Assembly: GCA_016791045.1 (NCBI GenBank)
Contig: JAEUNO010000014.1
Span: 23,413-87,412 of the forward strand
Direction: 5' to 3'
From: Methyloversatilis sp.
GTDB lineage: Bacteria > Pseudomonadota > Gammaproteobacteria > Burkholderiales > Rhodocyclaceae
DNA length: 64,000 nt
In this document: piece after piece, positions 1 through 9,823 of the stretch
How the letters are laid out: every line of letters starts with the position of its first letter
How positions within the stretch are numbered: position 1 is the first letter of the stretch
Translations under genes and position numbers: made by a program
Notes under the pieces: generated by a model
Seen by the model: the letters and a program-made list of their open reading frames with translations, nothing else
The model's database searches: none
What the model was told of the DNA's origin: nothing

Positions 1-10
1 TGAGAAAAAA

Positions 11-598
11 ATGGATTGCGGGCGCCGCAATCTGCTCGTGGCAACCGCCTGTGCGGGTGGCGTCGCAGGACTTGCAGTCGCAGTTCCCTTTCTGACCAGT
101 CTGGCGCCTTCGGAACGCGCGAAAGCGGCCGGCGCTCCGGTAGAGGTGGATGTATCCAAACTCGCTCCGGGCGAAATGACCACCGTCGAGTGGCAGGGCA
201 AACCGGTCTGGATCCTGCGTCGCACGCCGGAACAGCTCGAAGCCCTCACGAAGATCGAGGAAAAGCTGGCGGATCCCAAATCGGAACGCAACCCGTCCGA
301 ATTCACACCCGAATACGCCCGCAACGTGCAGCGCGCTCGCGAAGATCGCGCCGAGTTCGCGGTGCTCGTGGCGATCTGTACCCATCTCGGCTGTTCGCCT
401 TCGGGCCCGTTCGCATCGGGTTCGAACGCACAGCTCGGCGACGTCGCCGGATTCGTGTGCCCCTGCCACGGTTCGAGCTTCGACCTCGCAGGTCGCGTAT
501 TCAAGGCAATGCCGGCGCCGGACAACCTCGCGGTGCCGCCGTACATGTTCCTGTCCGACAGCCGAATCCTGGTCGGCCAGGACACCAAGGAGGGTTGA
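11..598 (+). CDS. petA: Ubiquinol-cytochrome c reductase, Rieske iron-sulfur subunit (5' end probably outside window)
   Basis: Rieske [2Fe-2S] subunit of the cytochrome bc1 complex, which passes electrons from quinol to cytochrome c1 at the periplasmic face of the inner membrane. The two cluster-binding boxes are visible: CTHLGC (residues 123-128) and CPCHG (150-154). An N-terminal Arg-Arg pair followed by a hydrophobic segment (about 8-30) fits a Tat-type signal anchor. The reading frame stays open upstream of this ATG to the window edge (codons gag-aaa-aaa), so the true start is probably a few codons further upstream. First gene of petABC: the stop is followed 3 bases later by petB. Confidence 0.95.
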   Translation: MDCGRRNLLVATACAGGVAGLAVAVPFLTSLAPSERAKAAGAPVEVDVSKLAPGEMTTVEWQGKPVWILRRTPEQLEALTKIEEKLADPKSERNPSEFTPEYARNVQRAREDRAEFAVLVAICTHLGCSPSGPFASGSNAQLGDVAGFVCPCHGSSFDLAGRVFKAMPAPDNLAVPPYMFLSDSRILVGQDTKEG

Positions 599-601
599 GC
601 G

Positions 602-1882
602 ATGGCAGGCGAAAAGGTTGTAACGACTACCGGCCTGCTGGGCTGGATCGACCAGCGTTTCCCGCTGACGTCGATGTACAAGGAACATCTGGCGGAGTAC
701 TACGCGCCGAAAAACTTCAACTTCTGGTACTTCTTCGGTTCGCTTGCACTGCTCGTGCTGGTGATCCAGGTCGTCACCGGCATCTTCCTGGTGATGCACT
801 TCAAGCCTGACGCATCGCTGAATGCCTCGGGCGTGCCGGTGGCCTTCGCCAGCGTCGAATACATCATGCGCGACGTGCCATGGGGCTGGATGATCCGCTA
901 CATGCACTCGACCGGCGCTTCGGCGTTCTTCGTCGTCGTCTATCTGCACATGTTCCGCGGGCTGATGTACGGCTCGTACCGCAAGCCGCGCGAACTGGTG
1001 TGGATCTTCGGTTGCGCGATCTTCCTGCTGCTGATGGCAGAAGCCTTCATGGGCTACCTGCTGCCGTGGGGACAGATGTCGTACTGGGGGGCCCAGGTCA
1101 TCATCAACCTGTTCTCGGCCATTCCGGTGATCGGCAACGACCTGTCGATCTGGCTGCGTGGCGACTATGTGATCGGTGACGCAACGCTGAACCGCTTCTT
1201 CTCGTTCCACGTGATCGCCGTGCCGCTGGTGCTGATCGGTCTGGTTGCCGCGCACATCATCGCGCTGCACGAAGTCGGTTCGAACAATCCGGACGGTGTG
1301 GACATCAAGAAGCACAAGGACGCAAAGGGCATTCCGCTCGACGGCATTCCGTTCCACCCGTACTACACGGTGAAGGACATCGTCGGTGTCGTGGTCTTCC
1401 TGATCTGCTTCTCTGCGGTCGTGTTCTTCGCGCCCGAGTTCGGCGGCTACTTCCTGGAATACAACAACTTCATCCCGGCCGACCCGCTGAAGACGCCGGC
1501 CCACATCGCGCCGGTGTGGTACTTCACGCCGTTCTATTCGATCCTGCGCGCCAACACGGTGAATTTCTTCTGGGTCGATGCGAAGCTGTGGGGCGTGATC
1601 TTCATGGGCCTGTCCGTGATGATCTTCTTCCTGCTGCCCTGGCTCGATCGTTCGCCGGTGAAGTCGATCCGCTATCGCGGCCCGATCTACAAGGCGGCGC
1701 TGACCATCTTCATCATTGCCTTCCTGATCCTGGGTTACCTGGGTGTGCAGGCACCGACGCCGATGGGCACGCTGGTGTCGCAGATCTGCACGATCATCTA
1801 CTTCCTGTTCTTCATCGCGATGCCCTGGTACACCGCGATCGACAAGACGAAGCCCGTACCTGATCGCGTGACCGGACACTGA
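602..1882 (+). CDS. petB: Cytochrome b subunit of bc1 complex
   Basis: Integral membrane di-haem cytochrome b of the bc1 complex, carrying both quinone sites. The 426-residue length is normal for the fused (non-split) proteobacterial form. The haem-ligand helices are visible (RYMHSTGASAFF with YLHMFRG; SFHVIAVPLVL with AAHIIALHE), and so is the Qo-site helix LLPWGQMSYWG. About eight hydrophobic helices follow the expected spacing. It begins 3 bases after petA and is followed by petC after 14 bases, a tight operon. Confidence 0.97.
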   Translation: MAGEKVVTTTGLLGWIDQRFPLTSMYKEHLAEYYAPKNFNFWYFFGSLALLVLVIQVVTGIFLVMHFKPDASLNASGVPVAFASVEYIMRDVPWGWMIRYMHSTGASAFFVVVYLHMFRGLMYGSYRKPRELVWIFGCAIFLLLMAEAFMGYLLPWGQMSYWGAQVIINLFSAIPVIGNDLSIWLRGDYVIGDATLNRFFSFHVIAVPLVLIGLVAAHIIALHEVGSNNPDGVDIKKHKDAKGIPLDGIPFHPYYTVKDIVGVVVFLICFSAVVFFAPEFGGYFLEYNNFIPADPLKTPAHIAPVWYFTPFYSILRANTVNFFWVDAKLWGVIFMGLSVMIFFLLPWLDRSPVKSIRYRGPIYKAALTIFIIAFLILGYLGVQAPTPMGTLVSQICTIIYFLFFIAMPWYTAIDKTKPVPDRVTGH

Positions 1883-1896
1883 AAGCCAGACAGATC

Positions 1897-2655
1897 ATGA
1901 AACAACTCAAAAACCTGTTTCTGGGCGCCCTGTTCGCCCCCTTGGTTGCGATGGCCGCCGGCGGTCACGTACAGCTCGATCGCGCACCGACCGAGAAATT
2001 CCGTGATGCCCTCGCGATCCAGCGCGGCGCGCAGATGTTCGTCAATTACTGCCTGAACTGCCACTCGGCCTCGTACATGCGTTACAACCGCCTGAACGAC
2101 GTCGGTCTGACAGACGAGCAGATCAAGGACAACCTGCTGTTCGCTGCCGACAAGGTCGGTGAAACGATGCGTGTCGGCATGACGCGTGCCGACGGCATCA
2201 AGTGGTTCGGTGCAGCACCGCCCGATCTGAGCGTGGTCGCGCGTTCGCGCGCCTCGGCTGATGGCAGCGGCGCAGACTGGCTGTACACCTACCTGCGCGG
2301 CTTCTATCGCGACGACGCCCGCCCGACCGGCTGGAACAACACGGCCTTCGCCAACGTCGGCATGCCGCACGTCCTGTATGAACTTCAGGGCGAGCAGACT
2401 GCGAAGCACGTCAAGGTGTCCGATGGTCACGGCGGTGAAGTTGATTCGCTGCAGATCGAACTGACGAAGCCGGGCAAACTCAGCAAGACCGAGTACGATT
2501 CGGCGATCGGCGATCTGGTTGCCTACCTTGTTTTCATGGCGGAACCTGGTGCCGAAAAGCGTCGCCAGACCGGCCTGCTCGTCATCCTCGGTCTTTCCGT
2601 CCTGCTCACGCTGGCATACCTGCTCAAGCGCGAGTACTGGAAAGACGTCCATTAA
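1897..2655 (+). CDS. petC: Cytochrome c1
   Basis: Membrane-anchored c-type cytochrome of the bc1 complex, which accepts electrons from the Rieske protein. It has a signal peptide (about 1-21), a haem-binding CLNCH at residues 52-56, a likely axial Met in the GMPHVLYELQG segment, and a C-terminal membrane helix followed by a basic tail, the normal cytochrome c1 architecture. Length (252) is typical. Last gene of petABC; a hairpin lies between it and sspA. Confidence 0.96.
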   Translation: MKQLKNLFLGALFAPLVAMAAGGHVQLDRAPTEKFRDALAIQRGAQMFVNYCLNCHSASYMRYNRLNDVGLTDEQIKDNLLFAADKVGETMRVGMTRADGIKWFGAAPPDLSVVARSRASADGSGADWLYTYLRGFYRDDARPTGWNNTAFANVGMPHVLYELQGEQTAKHVKVSDGHGGEVDSLQIELTKPGKLSKTEYDSAIGDLVAYLVFMAEPGAEKRRQTGLLVILGLSVLLTLAYLLKREYWKDVH

Positions 2656-2705
2656 TCAAATACGCCCGAAAGTCATGCAAGCTCTCGGTCATCGCGAAGC
2701 GACCC

Positions 2706-2728
2706 CATCACGCGTTCGTCGCGTGGTG
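2706..2728. terminator. Hairpin between petC and sspA
   Basis: CACGCG-TTCGT-CGCGTG forms a perfect 6-bp stem, extendable to about 9 bp with one G-T pair. It lies 50 bases after petC and 34 before sspA. No T-run follows, so it may be a weak terminator or an mRNA-processing or stability element that separates the respiratory and stress genes. Confidence 0.35.
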
Positions 2729-2761
2729 CGGGATGCCGAGTACTCCTGGGGTGTCAACACG

Positions 2762-3358
2762 ATGATGAATCTGTACTCGGGGACCACCGATCCCTTCTCC
2801 CATCGCTGCCGTATTGTCCTCTACGAAAAAGGCATGGATTTCCAGGTCATCGATGTCGACCTGTACAACAAGCCTGAAGACATCGCGGTCATCAATCCCT
2901 ACAACCGCGTGCCGGTGCTGGTTGATCGAGACCTCATCCTGTACGACTCGAACATCATCAATGAGTACATCGACGAGCGCTTTCCGCATCCGCAACTGAT
3001 GCCGCCGGATCCGATCATGCGGGCCCGCGCACGTCAGCTTCTGCATACGGTCGAGAACGAACTGTTCTCGCACATCGAGGCGCTGGAAAAGAATGCGCGT
3101 ACGGCTGACAAGTCGCGCGCGCACCTGCGGGATCGTCTGACCGAGCTCACGGCGATCTTCGCCAAGCAGAAGTACATGCTGGGCGAGGAATTTTCCATGT
3201 TGGACGTGGCCATTGCTCCATTACTATGGCGACTTGACCACTACGGTATCGAACTTCCCAAGTCTGCTGCACCTCTGATGAAGTACGCTGAACGTATCTT
3301 TTCCCGTCAGGGGTTCATCGATGCGCTTACGCCGTCCGAAAAAGTGATGCGTCGCTAG
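2762..3358 (+). CDS. sspA: Stringent starvation protein A
   Basis: SspA, a glutathione-S-transferase-fold protein that binds RNA polymerase and alters transcription under starvation. The N-terminal thioredoxin-like domain starts MMNLYSGTTDPFSHRCRIVL and includes NPYNRVPVLVDRDL; an all-helical GST-C domain follows. The open frame extends upstream into petC, but homology begins at this ATG (a second ATG follows immediately), giving 198 residues, close to the family length. Its position after petABC and before sspB is the usual betaproteobacterial arrangement. Confidence 0.93.
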   Translation: MMNLYSGTTDPFSHRCRIVLYEKGMDFQVIDVDLYNKPEDIAVINPYNRVPVLVDRDLILYDSNIINEYIDERFPHPQLMPPDPIMRARARQLLHTVENELFSHIEALEKNARTADKSRAHLRDRLTELTAIFAKQKYMLGEEFSMLDVAIAPLLWRLDHYGIELPKSAAPLMKYAERIFSRQGFIDALTPSEKVMRR

Positions 3359-3385
3359 GCTGTCCGGAGTATTCGTTCAAACTGC

Positions 3386-3823
3386 ATGGATGTGATGAGT
3401 TCCGTTTCCACCAAGCCCTATCTGCTCCGTGCGCTGTTTGACTGGTGCGCGGATCAGGGGCTTACGCCCTATATCGCGGTCGTCGTCGACGAGCGCGCGG
3501 GCGTCCCGCGCCAGTACGTGAAGGATGGCCAGATCATCCTGAACATCGGGCGTGAAGCGGTCCACCAGCTGGTCATGGGCAATGAATTGATCACCTGCTC
3601 GGCCCGTTTTGGCGGCGTCGCGCAGGAATTGACCATTCCGGTCGACTGCGTTGCCGCGATCTACGCGCGCGAAAACGGTCACGGCATGGCATTCGAAGTC
3701 ACGCCGGGGCAAACCGTTCGCGCAGATGTGGCACCGGTGGCGGCTTCCGAACGAAGTGAGCAGCCCGTGCTGACCACACCGGACAAGCCGGTCGGCCGCT
3801 CGCACCTGCGCCGCATCAAGTAG
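3386..3823 (+). CDS. sspB: ClpXP adaptor SspB (stringent starvation protein B)
   Basis: Adaptor that delivers ssrA-tagged proteins to the ClpXP protease. The folded N-terminal domain is visible ([19 protein letters not shown], then the ssrA-binding strands around [16 protein letters not shown] and [12 protein letters not shown]). A flexible tail follows, ending in a short conserved basic/hydrophobic ClpX-binding stretch ([10 protein letters not shown]). 145 residues from the first ATG; an ATG three codons in is equally possible. Lies 27 bases after sspA, probably co-transcribed. Confidence 0.92.
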   Translation: MDVMSSVSTKPYLLRALFDWCADQGLTPYIAVVVDERAGVPRQYVKDGQIILNIGREAVHQLVMGNELITCSARFGGVAQELTIPVDCVAAIYARENGHGMAFEVTPGQTVRADVAPVAASERSEQPVLTTPDKPVGRSHLRRIK

Positions 3824-3968
3824 AACGCCTCCCGCGCCGCGGTTGCGTGGCGCTCGCGAATCCCGCATCCCCGCTGTCGAGCACCCGGAGTCCGGAAAGC
3901 GCATTGCCGACCGAACAGGCGTCGTACGCGGTAAAATCCTGTTCCTTTCCGTTTCAGCCCCTCCGCCG

Positions 3969-4937
3969 ATGAAAACGACCTTTCTCGATTTTGAACAGCC
4001 GATCGCCGAACTTGAGGCGAAAATCGAGGAGTTGCGTTTCGTGCAGGACGATTCGGCGGTCGATATCTCGGAAGAGATCGCCCGGCTGGAAGCAAAGAGC
4101 CAGTCGCTCACCAAGGATATCTACGCCAAGCTCACGCCCTGGCAGATCGCCCAGGTGGCGCGCCATCCGCAGCGTCCGTATTCGCTCGATTACTTCCGCC
4201 TGATGTTCACCGAGTTCCAGGAACTGCACGGTGACCGTTCGTTCGCCGACGATCATGCCATCGTCGGTGGCATCGCCCGCTTCAACGGCCACGCCTGCAT
4301 GGTGATCGGTCACCAGAAGGGGCGCGACACCAAGGAAAAGATCCATCGCAACTTCGGCATGCCGCGTCCCGAGGGTTACCGCAAGGCGCTGCGCCTGATG
4401 AAGCTGGCCGAAAAATTCGGCATGCCGGTGTTCACCTTCATCGACACGCCGGGCGCCTACCCCGGCATCGACGCCGAAGAGCGCGGCCAGTCCGAAGCCA
4501 TCGGTCACAACCTCTACGCAATGGCCGAACTGCGGGTGCCCATCATCGCCACGATCATCGGCGAGGGGGGCTCTGGCGGCGCACTGGCGATCGCCGTGGC
4601 CGACACGCTGATGATGCTGCAGTACTCGACCTATTCGGTCATTTCGCCGGAAGGCTGTGCGTCCATCCTGTGGAAAAGCGCCGACAAGGCGGCCGATGCC
4701 GCCGAAATCATGGGCATCACCGCGTCGCGCCTGAAAACCCTGGGGCTGATCGACAAGGTCGTCAACGAACCCGCAGGGGGCGGCCATCGCGACCACGCCA
4801 CGGTTGCCGCATCGCTCAAGCGCGCACTGGCCGAAGCTCAGCGGCAGCTTGCCGATCTCACCCCGACCCAGCTGGTGGAGCGCCGCATCGAGCGACTGAT
4901 GTCCTATGGCAAATTCAAGGAGCAGGCTGTCGCCTGA
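3969..4937 (+). CDS. accA: Acetyl-CoA carboxylase carboxyltransferase subunit alpha
   Basis: Alpha subunit of the carboxyltransferase that makes malonyl-CoA in the first committed step of fatty-acid synthesis; partner of AccD. 322 residues, the standard length. Typical segments include [18 protein letters not shown] at the N-terminus and the carboxyltransferase core [20 protein letters not shown] followed by [14 protein letters not shown]. The ATG was chosen because homology begins there. A TAAAAT (3932-3937) upstream is a plausible -10 element. The 3' end overlaps the assigned start of tilS by 32 bases. Confidence 0.96.
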   Translation: MKTTFLDFEQPIAELEAKIEELRFVQDDSAVDISEEIARLEAKSQSLTKDIYAKLTPWQIAQVARHPQRPYSLDYFRLMFTEFQELHGDRSFADDHAIVGGIARFNGHACMVIGHQKGRDTKEKIHRNFGMPRPEGYRKALRLMKLAEKFGMPVFTFIDTPGAYPGIDAEERGQSEAIGHNLYAMAELRVPIIATIIGEGGSGGALAIAVADTLMMLQYSTYSVISPEGCASILWKSADKAADAAEIMGITASRLKTLGLIDKVVNEPAGGGHRDHATVAASLKRALAEAQRQLADLTPTQLVERRIERLMSYGKFKEQAVA

Positions 4938-6270
4938 CCTGTCCGGCCCGATTGCCGCCGCGCTCGCGGCGCACTGCACCGACGGCAGCCGCCTGTTGCT
5001 CGGCTACAGCGGTGGACTCGATTCAACCGTACTGCTGCACGGCCTGGCGTTGTTGCGTGCGCAGCACGGCTGGCGGCTCGAATGTGCCCATGTCCACCAT
5101 GGCCTCAGTCCGAACGCCGATCGCTGGGCGGATTTCTGCGCCGCGCAGTGTCAGATGCTCGATCTGCCGTTCAGCGTGCTGCATGTCGAGGTGTCGCGTG
5201 TCTCGCCCGACGGACTCGAATGTGCCGCTCGCGACGCGCGCTATGCGGCGCTGTACGCGCATGCGCGTGACCGCGGCCTCGATACGCTGCTGACCGCCCA
5301 CCACGCCGACGATCAGGCGGAAACGCTGCTGCACAACATGGTGCGCGGCGCCGGACTGCTCGGGCTCGCCGGCATGCCCGCATGGCGCGCCGCCGATGGC
5401 GATCGCGTCGCCACGCTGCGGCCGCTGCTCGGCGTGCCGCGCAGCGCGCTCGAAGCCCATGCGCAGGCGCACGGCCTGAACTGGATCGACGACGAATCCA
5501 ATGCCGACACCCGCTACGCACGCAATTACCTGCGCCGCGACGTGCTCCCCGTTCTGGCTGCGCGCTGGCCGCGTGCCGCCGAGTCGATGGCCGGCGTCGC
5601 GCGACGCCTGGCCGAAGCGCAGACCCTGCTCGACGGGCTCGCTGCGCGCGACGTCGAATCCCTCACGGAAGCCACGCCGTGGGGCCGCTGCTACCGACTC
5701 GATGGGCTGATCGCGCTCGATGCCGCGCGCCAGCGCAATCTGCTGCGCTGGCTGCTTCGGCAGCACGGCGCGCGCACATTGCCCAATGAACCCTGGCTGG
5801 ACGAGTGGCGTCGTCAACTCGCCGTCGCGCAGGCCACCTCGGCCTGTCCGGTGGCGCACGCCGGCGTGGCGGGCATCAGCCATCGCGGCGCGCTGTGGCT
5901 GATGCCCGACTTCGATCCGCCTGCCGAGCGGAAGTGGTCGGGCGAGCCGATGCAGACATGGGGGGCCGGGCAGATCCGTTTCGAACCGGTCAGCGGGCAG
6001 GGGCTGGCAGCCTCGGTGGTTGCGCAGGCGCAGGTCACGGTGCGTGCCCGGGCGCCCGGCGACCGTCTGCCGCGCGGTCCGGGGCGGCCGCGTGCCGGCA
6101 TCAAGCAGATTGCGCAGGAATGCGGGCTGCCGTCCTGGTTGCGCGATCGCGTCCCCATCGTGTGCGTCGACGGGCGTCCGGCCTGGATGCCCGGTTGCGA
6201 CATCGCGCCGCCCTTCGTTGCGGCGGCCGATGAGGCCGGGTGGTTGCCGCGCTGGCACCCGGCCGGCTGA
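4906..6270 (+). CDS. tilS: tRNA(Ile)-lysidine synthase
   Basis: Ligates lysine to C34 of the CAU-anticodon isoleucine tRNA, changing its specificity from Met to Ile codons. The N-type ATP pyrophosphatase P-loop SGGLDS is at residues 35-40, followed by CAHVHHGL and HHADDQAET, which are typical of the PP-loop domain; TilS substrate-binding and C-terminal domains follow ([17 protein letters not shown]). 454 residues fits. No later start codon precedes the P-loop, so the ATG inside the end of accA is taken; the overlap suggests translational coupling. Confidence 0.93.
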   Translation: MANSRSRLSPDLSGPIAAALAAHCTDGSRLLLGYSGGLDSTVLLHGLALLRAQHGWRLECAHVHHGLSPNADRWADFCAAQCQMLDLPFSVLHVEVSRVSPDGLECAARDARYAALYAHARDRGLDTLLTAHHADDQAETLLHNMVRGAGLLGLAGMPAWRAADGDRVATLRPLLGVPRSALEAHAQAHGLNWIDDESNADTRYARNYLRRDVLPVLAARWPRAAESMAGVARRLAEAQTLLDGLAARDVESLTEATPWGRCYRLDGLIALDAARQRNLLRWLLRQHGARTLPNEPWLDEWRRQLAVAQATSACPVAHAGVAGISHRGALWLMPDFDPPAERKWSGEPMQTWGAGQIRFEPVSGQGLAASVVAQAQVTVRARAPGDRLPRGPGRPRAGIKQIAQECGLPSWLRDRVPIVCVDGRPAWMPGCDIAPPFVAAADEAGWLPRWHPAG

Positions 6271-6376
6271 CTGACGTTCCGATATCGGCCGACCGTGCAG
6301 CGCTGCCATGTGACTGTCGCACGTCGGCCTTATCATGCGCTGTCCCGAAACCGGCCCGTCGCGTCATCCTTCCGAC

Positions 6377-7072
6377 ATGAGTTCCACGATCACACCGCGC
6401 CGAGCCGCGCTGGCGCGGATTCTGCCGTTCGCGCTCTACATCCTGTTCCTCATCATCGCCGCGCCGCTCGCAGACGTGCTCGGCGTCGACCCGCGCTGGA
6501 TGTATGCGCTGCAGATCACCTGCGTGATCGCTGCACTGGCGGTGTTCAGCCGCGAGTACATCGAACTGCGCCCCGCTGCGCCGGCTGCTCAGCCACCGCT
6601 GTCCGGTGTGTCCGCGTGGCTGGCCGCCGTGGCGCTGGGCATCGCGGTCTGGGCGCTGTGGATCTGGCTCGATTTCCCGCCGTTCGCGTTCAAACCGGGT
6701 GACGGATACAAGCCGCTCGACGACGCCGGCGCGCTGATCATGACGCTGGTCGTCATCCGCATTTTCGGTGCCGCGGTCGTCGTGCCCATCATGGAAGAAC
6801 TGTTCTGGCGCTCCTTCATCATGCGCTGGCTCGACAACCCGAACTTCCTGACCGTCGTGGCGCAGTCGGTTACGCTGCGCAGCGTGCTGTTCAGTTCGAT
6901 CGCGTTCGGATTCGAGCACGGCCAGTGGGCGGCCGGCATCGTTGCCGGCCTCGTCTATGGCTGGCTGTATCGCGCCACCGGACGCCTCTGGCTGCCCATC
7001 GTGTCGCACGGCGTGACCAACCTGCTGCTCGGCCTGTGGGTCATCCATTCCGGCCAGTGGCAGTTCTGGTGA
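6377..7072 (+). CDS. CPBP-family intramembrane protease, resembling the exosortase-associated CAAX protease-related group
   Basis: Multi-pass membrane protein of 231 residues. It carries the CPBP/Rce1 motif EELFWR (Glu-Glu-x3-Arg) followed by FEHGQWAAGIVAGLVYGW and PIVSHGVTNL, the three motifs that hold the catalytic Glu and His residues. Overall order (R-x-LPFALYILFL start, WMYALQ second helix) resembles the CAAX prenyl protease-related proteins often found in PEP-CTERM/exosortase genomes; this subgroup call is from memory of the family and is less certain than the CPBP call. The ATG at 6377 avoids a 14-codon non-conserved extension. Confidence 0.8.
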   Translation: MSSTITPRRAALARILPFALYILFLIIAAPLADVLGVDPRWMYALQITCVIAALAVFSREYIELRPAAPAAQPPLSGVSAWLAAVALGIAVWALWIWLDFPPFAFKPGDGYKPLDDAGALIMTLVVIRIFGAAVVVPIMEELFWRSFIMRWLDNPNFLTVVAQSVTLRSVLFSSIAFGFEHGQWAAGIVAGLVYGWLYRATGRLWLPIVSHGVTNLLLGLWVIHSGQWQFW

Positions 7073-7138
7073 CGCGTGCCGGGTCAAGCCGGGCGGGCCT
7101 GCGACCGTTAAAGGAGAACTGTCCCTGGATGTTCCCGG

Positions 7139-7861
7139 ATGCCGGCCACCACAAACCCGTCGATATCGCTGCCCCGCCGCCTGCTTCGCGCGCGCGGCTG
7201 GGTCGCGTGCGCGCTCATGGCGGTCCTGGCCGTCGGTGCAGCGCAGGCCACCGCCTTCTCCTATCAGGGTTATCTGCTGGCCGTGCGCGCTGAACTGCAA
7301 CAGCGCATGGACGCGCGATTCGGCAGCAAGGCCGGGCCGCGCATGGCCGAACTGGCCGAATCGCTCAACGCCGCCAGCCAGATTGCCGACGAGGCGCTGC
7401 GCGTCGAGCGCATCAACCAGATCGCCAACCGCGCGCGCTACGTGACCGATCCGGTGCTGTGGAAATCGGAAGACTACTGGGCCACGCCGGTCGAATTCTC
7501 CGCGGTCGCCGCCGGCGATTGCGAAGACTACGCGCTGGCCAAGTACTTCGCGCTGCGCGAACTGGGCATGCCGGCCGACAAGCTGCGCATCACCTACGTG
7601 CGTCTGCTGCGCGAGGGCCGGCTGGAGAACCACATGGTGCTCGCCTACTACCCGGACCCCGGTGCCGAGCCGTGGGTGATGGACAACCTCGAAAAGCGCT
7701 TCATGCCGGCGCGCGAGCGGCCCGACCTGACGCCGGTCTACAGCTTCAACGATGACCGCGTCTGGAAGGTGCAGGGCGGCGGCGACCGCGAACTGGGTTC
7801 GCCGCAGCAACTGCGCAAGTGGCGCGAACTGCTCGACCGTGTGCGTGCGGAGGTGAAGTGA
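7139..7861 (+). CDS. lapG: LapG-type periplasmic cysteine protease (transglutaminase-like, BTLCP)
   Basis: Periplasmic protease that cuts the N-terminus of large RTX adhesins and so releases cells from biofilm; held inactive by LapD when c-di-GMP is high. A signal peptide covers about residues 18-38. The catalytic triad is visible: Cys128 in AGDCEDYALAK, His165 in ENHMVLAYY and Asp182 in WVMDNL. 240 residues matches the family. Its stop shares one base with the lapD start (TGATG), so the two are translationally coupled. No adhesin with a LapG cleavage site is in the window. An AAGGAGA at 7111 is somewhat far from this ATG. Confidence 0.9.
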   Translation: MPATTNPSISLPRRLLRARGWVACALMAVLAVGAAQATAFSYQGYLLAVRAELQQRMDARFGSKAGPRMAELAESLNAASQIADEALRVERINQIANRARYVTDPVLWKSEDYWATPVEFSAVAAGDCEDYALAKYFALRELGMPADKLRITYVRLLREGRLENHMVLAYYPDPGAEPWVMDNLEKRFMPARERPDLTPVYSFNDDRVWKVQGGGDRELGSPQQLRKWRELLDRVRAEVK

Positions 7862-9789
7862 TGAACAGCCTGCGCGTGCGACTGCTGGCGGCATTGCTCG
7901 GCGTCGGTGTGGCGGCTTTCATCGCGGCACTGCTGACCGCGCTGTGGGTGTCGCGCGATCGCGTCGAGGCACAGATGGCCAGTCAGGCGCAATCGATCGC
8001 GCTGTCGCTGACCGTCGCACTGACGGCCGGGGGCGAGCCGTCGCTGCAGAACGCCGAAAGTCTGGTCGAGCCGGTGTTCGACCAGAGCTATCTGCGGCGC
8101 ATCGCGGTGCGTGATGCGCAGCAGCGCATCGTGGCCAGTCGCGAAGCGCCTGCCCGGCTTGCCGGTGGCGCGCCGCAGTGGTTCGTCGACCTGCTGCCGC
8201 TGGCGTCCGGCGCCCAGACGGCCGACATCATGGCCGGCTGGCGCATCGCCGGCAGCGTTCTGGTCGAACCGCATCCGCACTGGGCCTACCTTCAATTGTG
8301 GACGGTCGCGCAAACCCTGCTGATCTGGATGGGCGGCGGGCTGGCTGCCGCCTGCGCGCTCGGTCTGGCCGCGTTGCGCTGGGGGCTGAGGCCGCTGCGT
8401 CGCGTCCAGCGCTCGGCTGTCGCGGCCGCTTCGCGCAAGTTCATGCCGATCGACGAAGCCCGGGTGCCGACCGAACTGCAACCGCTGGTCGGCGCCTTCA
8501 ACCGCATGCTGGGTGCGCTGGCGCAGGCGCTCGACGCCGAATCCTCCCGCGCCGAACGCTTCCGCGATCAGGCGCTGGTCGATGAACTGACCGGACTGGC
8601 GAACCGCCGTGGCTTCCGTGCGGCCCTTGAGGCGCGCATCGAAGCCGGTCAGCGCAGCGGCTGGCTCGCGCTGCTGCGCATCGAAGGGCTGGAAGACCTG
8701 AATCATCGTTACGGCCGGCAGACGGTTGACGACCTGCTGACCGAATCCGCCCAGTACATCCGCGACGCGGCCGATGGCGGCCTGTGCGGTCGGGTCGAAG
8801 GCGCCTGTTTCGCGCTGCTTGTCGATGCCGCCGAGGCGCCGGCGCGACAGGTGCTCGCGGCGCTGCGCACGCGCCTGAACGGGCTGGCGCGTGCCGCCGG
8901 CACCGATGATCCCGCGGCCTGGCGGGGCGGTGCCGCCGACTGCGGCACCGACGGTGACGCCGCACGCTGGCTGGCCGCAGCTGACCGTGCGCTGCACCTG
9001 TGGCTGCCGGGCGACACGCAGGAATTCCCGCTGGCCCATGCACAGGACATCGAATCGGCGGGCGGTGCGGTACGCGGCATCGTGCGCGATCTGATCGGCC
9101 AGGGGCGCATCGCCTTCGCGTCGCAGGCCACGCGTGGGCTCGATACCAGCGGCCTCGCCGGCGCGCTGCATGTCGAGTTGCGCGCTGCGCTCGATGCCGG
9201 CGACCGCTTGATCCGCGCCGCCGAATACATGACCTACGCCGGCGAAGCCCGCGTATCGGCTGCGCTCGACAGCGCCTGCCTGATGCGCGCGCTGGAACAT
9301 GCGCAGGCGCGACGCGACGGTCTGGCGACCGTGGTGAATGTCAGCGCCGCGGCGCTCGGCGATCCGGACATCCTGCGCTGGGTCGGCGGCTATCGGCACG
9401 ACGCGCGTCGCGGCAGTTTCATCCTCGAGTTTTCCGAAGTCGCCCTGCTGGGTGACCCGGACGCAGCGGAAGCGTTTGCCCAGCTGGCGCAGTCGCGCGG
9501 GCTGGCGATCGGCATCAAGCACTTCGGCCTGCATGCCAACGCACTGAGCCTGTTGCGGCGCCTGCGGCCGCAACACGTGAAGTTCTCGGTCACGTTGACC
9601 CGAGAAGCCCTGCTCAATCCGGATTCGGGCGCCTACGTGTCCTCGCTGACCGGCATCGCCTCCGCGCTGTCCATCCTGCCGGTCGCGGTCGCGGTGGAAC
9701 ATGCCGAAACCCTCGCTGCACTGCACGCGCTGGGTTTCCGGGGCGTTCAGGGCGAGGCGGTGGCGGCGGAAATCCTGCCGCTGCGCTGA
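7861..9789 (+). CDS. lapD: LapD-type c-di-GMP receptor with degenerate GGDEF and EAL domains
   Basis: Inner-membrane receptor that binds c-di-GMP through a dead EAL domain and sequesters LapG in the periplasm. Order: helix (about 7-29), periplasmic LapD/MoxY-type domain containing APQWFVDL and an AGW motif, second helix (about 153-175), HAMP (LRPLRRVQRSA), GGDEF-like domain (ELTGLANRRGF) and EAL-like domain. Both catalytic signatures are lost: RVEGACFALL stands where GGDEF is expected and LHVELRA where EAL is expected. This degeneration is the family hallmark. 642 residues from the ATG that overlaps the lapG stop. Confidence 0.9.
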   Translation: MNSLRVRLLAALLGVGVAAFIAALLTALWVSRDRVEAQMASQAQSIALSLTVALTAGGEPSLQNAESLVEPVFDQSYLRRIAVRDAQQRIVASREAPARLAGGAPQWFVDLLPLASGAQTADIMAGWRIAGSVLVEPHPHWAYLQLWTVAQTLLIWMGGGLAAACALGLAALRWGLRPLRRVQRSAVAAASRKFMPIDEARVPTELQPLVGAFNRMLGALAQALDAESSRAERFRDQALVDELTGLANRRGFRAALEARIEAGQRSGWLALLRIEGLEDLNHRYGRQTVDDLLTESAQYIRDAADGGLCGRVEGACFALLVDAAEAPARQVLAALRTRLNGLARAAGTDDPAAWRGGAADCGTDGDAARWLAAADRALHLWLPGDTQEFPLAHAQDIESAGGAVRGIVRDLIGQGRIAFASQATRGLDTSGLAGALHVELRAALDAGDRLIRAAEYMTYAGEARVSAALDSACLMRALEHAQARRDGLATVVNVSAAALGDPDILRWVGGYRHDARRGSFILEFSEVALLGDPDAAEAFAQLAQSRGLAIGIKHFGLHANALSLLRRLRPQHVKFSVTLTREALLNPDSGAYVSSLTGIASALSILPVAVAVEHAETLAALHALGFRGVQGEAVAAEILPLR

Positions 9790-9823
9790 CCGTCCTTTTC
9801 CGGTGTGCGGTCGGCTGCGCGCC

